64,000 nt of DNA from Dactylosporangium sp. AC04546 (GTDB lineage Bacteria; Actinomycetota; Actinomycetes; Mycobacteriales; Micromonosporaceae): the NCBI RefSeq assembly GCF_022095675.1, contig NZ_JAHYSG010000036.1:1-64000 (forward strand). The letters run 5' to 3'. Positions 59,168 to 64,000 of the stretch are shown here, piece after piece (position 1 is the stretch's first letter; each line of letters opens with the position of its first letter). The notes below the pieces were generated by a model. It was not told where the DNA came from, did not search any database, and was given only the letters and a program-made list of their open reading frames with translations. The position numbers and the translations under genes are program-made.

Positions 59168-60643
59168 CGGGACCGGCTCGGGCCAGCCCTCGTGCTCCGC
59201 CGCGGCCGGCCGGTGGCTCGCCGCCACGACCCGGTCGCGGCCGGCCCGCTTGGCCGCGTAGAGGGCCCGGTCGGCCACCTGGACCAGCTCGTCCGGCGTG
59301 CCGGCGTCGCCGGGGAGCACCGCGGTACCGATCGACACCGTGACGCCGCGGAAGACGCCGCCGCCGACGTCGACCGAGCCCGCCGCGACGATCCGGCGGA
59401 TGCGCTCGGCCAGGGCGGCCAGCCGCGGCTCGTCGGCGTCGGACACCAGCAGCGCGAACTCCTCGCCGCCGTACCGCGCGACCAGGTCGCCCGCGCGGGC
59501 GGAGGCGCGCAGCCGGCGGGCCACGTCGCGCAGCACCCGGTCGCCGGCCGGGTGCCCGAAGGAGTCGTTGATGTGTTTGAAGTGGTCGATGTCGAGCAGG
59601 ATCACGCCGACCGCCCGGTGCCGGCGGCCGGCCTCGACGCGCAGCCGCTCCTCGAACGCCCCACGGGTGGTCAGGCCGGTCAGCGCGTCGGTGACCGCGA
59701 TGCGGTGCTGGGCCGCGACCAGGCCGGCCATCCGGCCCAGGACCAGCAGGAACAGCAGCGCGCAGGCGACCGCGATCACGGGCACGTCGCTGACGTCGCC
59801 GCGCCGGTACTGCACCAGCAGCACCACCGGGGCCAGTAGCGACACGGCGCCCAGCCCGACCAGCCGCATCGACGCCGGGCCGACCGGTCGGGCGTGGCCG
59901 GGCTCGTCGATCCGGTGCATCGAGGGGTGCAGGACGGCCGCGCCGAACAGCGCGTACGTCATGAGCCACAGCAGGGACGACCAGGCGTCGCCGGTCTCGC
60001 CGGCCAGCGTGTAGACGGTGTCGCCGCCGGCCATGGTCACCAGGCCGCCGAGCAGCAGCAGGAAGGACGGGGTGCGGGCGCCGCCGCCGAGCAGCAGGCG
60101 CAAGGCGATGACGAGGACCAGCAGGTCGCCGACCGGGTAGGCGATCGTCACCGCGCGGGCGGTCGCCGTCATGCCCTCGTCCGCAGTCAGCGGGCCGATG
60201 AGATACACCCAGGACACCAGGCCGGCGCTGATCGCCATGATCCCGGCGTCGAACATCGTGGTGAGCTGCCAGCCGGGGGCCCGGCGGCGGACGAAGGTCA
60301 CCAGCGCGCCGATGATCAAGGGGTACTGCATGAGGTAGCAGACGTCGGCGAGGCCGGGGAAGGCCCGCGCGCCGGCGAGGTAGGCCGTGTCGCCGAGGGC
60401 GTAGGCCAGCTGGCTCGCCCCCAGCAGGTACCAGCCGCGGCGCCCGGGCGGGCGGCGGCGGTGCGTGACGGCGAGGATCACGCCCGCGGTGATCGCGGCG
60501 AGTCCGGTATACAGCGCGCTGGCCAGCACCGGGACGTCCCCGGTGGTCTTCAGCGCGACGAAGCCGACGGCGGTCAGGGTCCCGAACACGGCGAAGAGCG
60601 CCCAGACGGGCGGCTTCGCATCGTGCTCACGGACGGTAGTCAC
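59129..60643 (-). CDS. Membrane diguanylate cyclase (GGDEF)
   Basis: The 504-residue protein has about ten hydrophobic helices in its first 310 residues and a C-terminal GGDEF domain with an intact GGEEF (RYGGEEF) and the substrate region DIDHFKHINDSFGH. It should make c-di-GMP in response to a membrane signal. Its end overlaps the EAL-protein gene by 39 bases. GCCGATGA occurs 15 bases upstream of the ATG at 60643, on the coding strand, but no TCAA is at the right distance. Confidence 0.9.
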   Translation of the reverse strand: MTTVREHDAKPPVWALFAVFGTLTAVGFVALKTTGDVPVLASALYTGLAAITAGVILAVTHRRRPPGRRGWYLLGASQLAYALGDTAYLAGARAFPGLADVCYLMQYPLIIGALVTFVRRRAPGWQLTTMFDAGIMAISAGLVSWVYLIGPLTADEGMTATARAVTIAYPVGDLLVLVIALRLLLGGGARTPSFLLLLGGLVTMAGGDTVYTLAGETGDAWSSLLWLMTYALFGAAVLHPSMHRIDEPGHARPVGPASMRLVGLGAVSLLAPVVLLVQYRRGDVSDVPVIAVACALLFLLVLGRMAGLVAAQHRIAVTDALTGLTTRGAFEERLRVEAGRRHRAVGVILLDIDHFKHINDSFGHPAGDRVLRDVARRLRASARAGDLVARYGGEEFALLVSDADEPRLAALAERIRRIVAAGSVDVGGGVFRGVTVSIGTAVLPGDAGTPDELVQVADRALYAAKRAGRDRVVAASHRPAAAEHEGWPEPVPLPRPRRTEFEAA

Positions 60644-60791
60644 GTTCTCTATTGTCCGTCATCGGCGCTCGTATGCCGTCCCCCAGTCGGTCTTTTGTCG
60701 CCTGCCGTATCTCACCCTGTCCGCAACTCGGCGGACACGCTGCTGCTCCGGGCGCAGAGTGTGCTGGACGACACGAGAAAGGAGCATGGTC

Positions 60792-61028
60792 ATGACGCCG
60801 CAGCTTCTCGAACACGTCCGGGCCGAGGCGCTCTTCGTGTCCGACGTGCAGTCCTCCGAGTCACTGAGCGTGGAGCGCATCCGGACCGCGGTCATGGCCG
60901 CCGTGCGGCGGCACGGGCCGCGCGGGTGTGCGGCGCTGGTCGCGCACGAGTTCGGTGAGCACCCGGACACGGCGGTCAGCCGCATGGGCTGGGTGCTGCG
61001 CCAGGTGCGCCTCGCGTACACCGGCTAA
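60792..61028 (+). CDS. Small conserved hypothetical protein
   Basis: The 78-residue protein (start MTPQLLEHVRAEALFVSDVQ) is helical and acidic-basic mixed, with HEFGEHPDTAVSRMGWVLRQVR at the end. I know similar small proteins only as uncharacterised actinobacterial ones. The ATG at 60792 is 9 bases after AAAGGAG; an ATG two codons earlier is too close to the ribosome-binding site. No signal peptide. Confidence 0.65.
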   Translation: MTPQLLEHVRAEALFVSDVQSSESLSVERIRTAVMAAVRRHGPRGCAALVAHEFGEHPDTAVSRMGWVLRQVRLAYTG

Positions 61029-61063
61029 GGCTTTTTGTCAGACCCCTGGTCCAGAATCCGGGT

Positions 61064-62593
61064 ATGCGGTTTGCTTCGCTGGCCACGGCCTCTGCGGCGG
61101 TCGCCGCCGCCTCCGGGCGCAATGCCAAGATCGACCTGCTCGCGGCGGCGCTGCGCGACCTCGGCGCCTCCGGTGACGAGCGCACCGTCTCCGCCGGTGC
61201 CGCCTATCTCTCCGGTGAGCTGCGCCAGCGCACGACCGGGGTCGGCTGGGCGTCGCTGCGCGACCTGCCGCCGCCCGCGGCCGAGCCATCGCTGACGGTC
61301 GCCGACGTCGACCTGGCCTTCGAGCGGATGTCGCAGGCCGCCGGCAAGGGGTCCCAGGCGGTGCGCAAGGGCCTGGTCGGCGACCTGTTCGGCGCCGCCA
61401 CCGAGCCCGAGCGCCGGCTCCTCGTCGGCGTGCTCAGCGGCGAGCTGCGCCAGGGCGCGCAGGCCGGCCTGCTGGGGGAGGCGCTCGCCCGGGCCGCCGG
61501 CATCCCGCCCGCCGTCGTCCGCCGGGCCCTGCTGCTCGCCGGTGACCTCAAGGCGGTCGCCGCCGACGCGCTCGTCGGCGGGCCCGAGGCGCTGGCGGCC
61601 TACCGGCTGACCGTCGGCCGCCCGCTCGCCCCGATGCTCGCGCAGAGCGCCCCGACCGCGGCCGACGCGCTCGCCGTCACCGGCACCCCGGCCGCCGCCG
61701 ACGTCAAGATCGACGGGGTGCGCATCCAGGTCCACCGGTCGGGCGACGACGTGCGCGTGTTCAGCCGCAGCCTCGACGACCTCACCGCCCGGGTCCCCGC
61801 CGTGGTCGCGGCGGTGCGGGCCCTGTCGCTCGACGCCGTCGTGCTCGACGGCGAGGCGGTCGGGGTCGACGTCGACACCGGCCGGGCGATCCCGTTCCAG
61901 GAGACCTCCAGCCGGGCGGCCCGGCGCGACGGCGTGTCCGTGCTGCATCCGTTCTTCTTCGACGTCCTGCACCTCGACGGCGAGGACCTGCTCGACCGGC
62001 CGGCGGCCGAGCGGTGGGCGGCGCTGGAGCGCGTCGTGCCGCCCGAGCTGCGGGTCGGCCGCACCGTGCTCACCGACCCGCAGGACGCGGAGGAGGCCTT
62101 CGCCCGCGCGGTCGCCGCCGGGCACGAAGGTCTGGTGATCAAGTCGGCCGCCGCGCCCTACGACGTGGGCCGGCGGGGCGGCGCCTGGGTCAAGGTCAAG
62201 CCCCGGCATACGCTCGACCTGGTCGTCCTCGCCGTCGAGCGGGGCCACGGCCGGCGCAAGGGCTGGCTGTCCAACCTCCACCTGGGCGCCCGCGACCCGC
62301 AGGCCGGCGGCTTCGTGATGCTCGGCAAGACGTTCAAGGGCATGACCGACGAGATGCTGCGCTGGCAGACGACCCGCCTCGGCGAGCTGGCGGAGTCCGA
62401 CGACGGCTGGGTGGTGACGGTCCGGCCGGAGCTGGTGGTGGAGATCGCCTTCGACGGCGTGCAGACGTCGTCGCGCTATCCGGGCGGCGTGGCGCTGCGC
62501 TTCGCCCGGGTGCTGCGCTACCGCGAGGACAAGCGCCCCGACGAGGCCGACACGATCGACGCCGTGCGGGCGATTCACCGGGGCGCGGCGTGA
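61064..62593 (+). CDS. ligB: ATP-dependent DNA ligase (LigB type)
   Basis: The 509-residue protein has an N-terminal helical domain, the nucleotidyl-lysine motif KIDG (Lys215 in DVKIDGVR), motif III VLDGEAVGVD, motif IV EGLVIKS and motif V WVKVKPRH, then an OB fold. It seals nicks by adenylation on the lysine. In actinobacteria LigB is an extra ligase beside the NAD-dependent LigA. ATG at 61064. Its end overlaps the convergent SURF1 gene by 19 bases. Confidence 0.93.
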   Translation: MRFASLATASAAVAAASGRNAKIDLLAAALRDLGASGDERTVSAGAAYLSGELRQRTTGVGWASLRDLPPPAAEPSLTVADVDLAFERMSQAAGKGSQAVRKGLVGDLFGAATEPERRLLVGVLSGELRQGAQAGLLGEALARAAGIPPAVVRRALLLAGDLKAVAADALVGGPEALAAYRLTVGRPLAPMLAQSAPTAADALAVTGTPAAADVKIDGVRIQVHRSGDDVRVFSRSLDDLTARVPAVVAAVRALSLDAVVLDGEAVGVDVDTGRAIPFQETSSRAARRDGVSVLHPFFFDVLHLDGEDLLDRPAAERWAALERVVPPELRVGRTVLTDPQDAEEAFARAVAAGHEGLVIKSAAAPYDVGRRGGAWVKVKPRHTLDLVVLAVERGHGRRKGWLSNLHLGARDPQAGGFVMLGKTFKGMTDEMLRWQTTRLGELAESDDGWVVTVRPELVVEIAFDGVQTSSRYPGGVALRFARVLRYREDKRPDEADTIDAVRAIHRGAA

Positions 62594-63396
62594 GGCTCCT
62601 CGGCCTGCTGCTCCTCGTCCTGCTCGTCGAGGAGGTCGCCCGTCGCCGGGCCGCGCGCCTCCTTGCGGGCCAGGTAGGCGAAGCCGTAGAGGGTGAGCAG
62701 GGCAAAGAGCCACCACTGCAGCACGTAGCCCGCGTTCTGCAGCGCGTTCTCCTTCTCGGGCGCCACGGCCGTCAGGCCGGCCGCGGGCTGGTCGGAGCTC
62801 ACGTAGGCGTCGAAGATCGCGTAGGGGAGGGCGGGCGCGATGGCCGCCGGCGTGATCCGGCGGATCTCCGAGCGGCCGTTGACCTCCTGCGGGGCGCCGC
62901 CGCGGCTCTCCGCCGGGCGCAGCCGCCCGAGCACCGTGACCTCGCCGTCCGGCGCGGCCGGCACCTGGGGCGCGGCCAGCGCGCCGCCCGGTGCGGGCGC
63001 CACCCAGCCCCGGTCGACCAGCACCGCCGTGCCGTCGGCGAGCACCAGCGGGGTGAGCACCTCGAAGCCGACCCGGCCCTCGACCGTGCGGCCGCGGACC
63101 AGGATCTCGTGCGACCGGTCGTAGCGGCCGGTCACCCGCACCCGGGTCCACTCGGTGTCGCCGGCCGGGGCCGGCCCGACCGAGCCGGGCGCGCCGGTCG
63201 GCTTTCCGACCAAGTCGGTGAACGCCATCGGCGTCGCCGTGGTGCCCGCGGAGATGCGGGCGTTGACCGCCGCGCGCTGGTGATAGCGGTCGAGCTGCCA
63301 GAAGCCGAGCAGCACCATGACGGCCGCCGCGGCGACCGTCAGCGCGGCATAGCCGAGCCAGCGGGGCGACGCGAGAAACCGGTACACATCGTGCAC
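62575..63396 (-). CDS. SURF1-family cytochrome oxidase assembly protein
   Basis: The 273-residue protein has two membrane helices, near residues 14-32 (the family motif LGFWQLDRYHQRAAVN follows) and 225-245 (YVLQWWLFALLTLYGFAYLARKEAR), with an outer domain including RVRVTGRYDRSHEILVRGRT and GTAVLVDRGWVAP. SURF1 helps build the heme a centre of cytochrome oxidase. GTG at 63396 is preferred because GGGA lies 4 bases before; a second GTG at 63387 is possible. Divergent from cobB. Confidence 0.9.
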   Translation of the reverse strand: MHDVYRFLASPRWLGYAALTVAAAAVMVLLGFWQLDRYHQRAAVNARISAGTTATPMAFTDLVGKPTGAPGSVGPAPAGDTEWTRVRVTGRYDRSHEILVRGRTVEGRVGFEVLTPLVLADGTAVLVDRGWVAPAPGGALAAPQVPAAPDGEVTVLGRLRPAESRGGAPQEVNGRSEIRRITPAAIAPALPYAIFDAYVSSDQPAAGLTAVAPEKENALQNAGYVLQWWLFALLTLYGFAYLARKEARGPATGDLLDEQDEEQQAEEPHAAPR

Positions 63397-63483
63397 GGTA
63401 TCCCGTGCGTTCCGGAGCCTCGCTATGGCGCCCACCCGGTATCGTCCGGGACACACGTCTGCCCCGACGCCGGAGGAGCACCG

Positions 63484-64000
63484 ATGAGCACGATTCCGCG
63501 GCTTGTGATCAGCGCGCCGTCGTCCGGACACGGCAAGACCGCGGTGTCGGTCGGCCTGCTCGCCGCGCTCTCCGCCCGCGGTTACCGGGCGGCCGGCTTC
63601 AAGATCGGTCCCGACCACGTCGACGCCGCCTACCTCGGCCTCGCCGCCGGCCGGCCCGGCCGCAACCTCGACCCGCGCATGGTCGGCGCGAAGCGGATGG
63701 GCCCGCTGTTCGCGCACGGTGCCGGCTCGCTGGACATCGCCGTCGTCGAGGGCACGATGGGCCTGTTCGACGGGCTCGCCGGGCGCACCGACAGCGAGTC
63801 CACCGCGCAGATCTCCGGGTTGCTGCGCGCGCCGGTGATCCTCGTGGTCGACGTCGGCGCGATGGGGCAGTCGGTCGCCGCGCTCGTGCACGGCTTCCGG
63901 GCCTACGACGAGCTGCTCTGGCTCGGCGGCGTGATCCTCAACCGGGTCGCCTCCACCCGGCACGAGCAGCTGCTCCGGGAGGCCCTCGACGACATCGGCG
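63484..64000 (+). CDS. cobB: Cobyrinate a,c-diamide synthase (CobB/CbiA), cut by the window end
   Basis: The visible 172 codons start MSTIPRLVISAPSSGHGKTAVSVGLL, with a P-loop and the dethiobiotin-synthetase-like fold of CobB, and continue GFKIGPDHVDAAYL and VVEGTMGLFDGLAG. The enzyme amidates cobyrinate in cobalamin synthesis. GGAGGAG precedes the ATG. The 87-base divergent gap to SURF1 is too short for a cobalamin riboswitch and shows none. Confidence 0.92.
   Translation, partial: MSTIPRLVISAPSSGHGKTAVSVGLLAALSARGYRAAGFKIGPDHVDAAYLGLAAGRPGRNLDPRMVGAKRMGPLFAHGAGSLDIAVVEGTMGLFDGLAGRTDSESTAQISGLLRAPVILVVDVGAMGQSVAALVHGFRAYDELLWLGGVILNRVASTRHEQLLREALDDIG

Noticed and set aside
63397..63483. 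Cobalamin riboswitch before cobB
   Set aside because: The gap is 87 bases, too short, and the conserved box of such riboswitches is not seen.
1..64000. tRNA, rRNA, IS element or prophage genes
   Set aside because: I saw no cloverleaf with tRNA invariant bases, no rRNA-like sequence, no transposase or integrase motif and no attachment-site repeats; a tRNA and HMM scan would settle it.

Overview
The window comes from a high-GC, flagellated actinobacterium, most likely a motile-spore former of the Micromonosporaceae (Actinoplanes-like). This rests on the third-position G/C bias, a full Gram-positive-style flagellar cluster with FliW/CsrA and a FliA/WhiG-type sigma factor, and typical actinobacterial families (SigE-family ECF factors, DUF3303, DUF7455, LigB, MMPL). 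No rRNA, tRNA, CRISPR array, IS element or prophage is visible.

Region 1 (1-31148) is the flagellar region. A minus-strand operon, flgB-flgC-fliE-fliF-fliG-fliH-fliI-fliJ-(SLT-fliK)-flgD-flgE-flbD-motA, runs leftward from 11995 with mostly overlapping or touching genes. Past an MMPL exporter lie two convergent units (14768-21222) of glycosyltransferases and methyltransferases, read here as a flagellin-glycosylation island. Next come fliS/fliD, three tandem short flagellin genes, the flagellar sigma factor, and on the plus strand flgN-flgK-flgL-fliW-csrA. I find one shared promoter form, TCAA-N15-GCCGATGA, exact in front of flgB, the glycosyltransferase operon and the first flagellin gene. Looser versions occur before flgN, the second glycosyltransferase gene, the other two flagellins and a gene just off the left edge. 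Each flagellin mRNA leader also carries a hairpin with an A(C/G)GGA loop upstream of an AGGAGGA ribosome-binding site, the layout of CsrA control of flagellin in Bacillus. With csrA and fliW in the same cluster, the whole circuit appears to be encoded here.

Region 2 (31149-40300) is mixed: a histidine-kinase relic, an alpha/beta hydrolase divergent from a TetR regulator, two SigE-family sigma factors each followed by a single-pass membrane protein, a PIG-V-like mannosyltransferase, ClpP divergent from a lone Phd/YefM antitoxin across two TGTACA operators, a secreted glucosaminidase and a secreted metalloprotease.

Region 3 (40500-52631) is a signalling block: a LuxR-type regulator, four histidine kinases (one with a ruined ATP-binding domain), an OmpR-type regulator, a PHP-domain protein, and a response regulator-HEAT repeat-glycosyltransferase operon.

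Region 4 (52700-64000) holds an SRPBCC protein, a secreted subtilisin with a P domain, a secreted GH26-like enzyme, a small cysteine-containing DUF7455 protein, an overlapping EAL/GGDEF pair, DNA ligase LigB, SURF1 and the start of a CobB-type cobyrinate amidase at the right edge.
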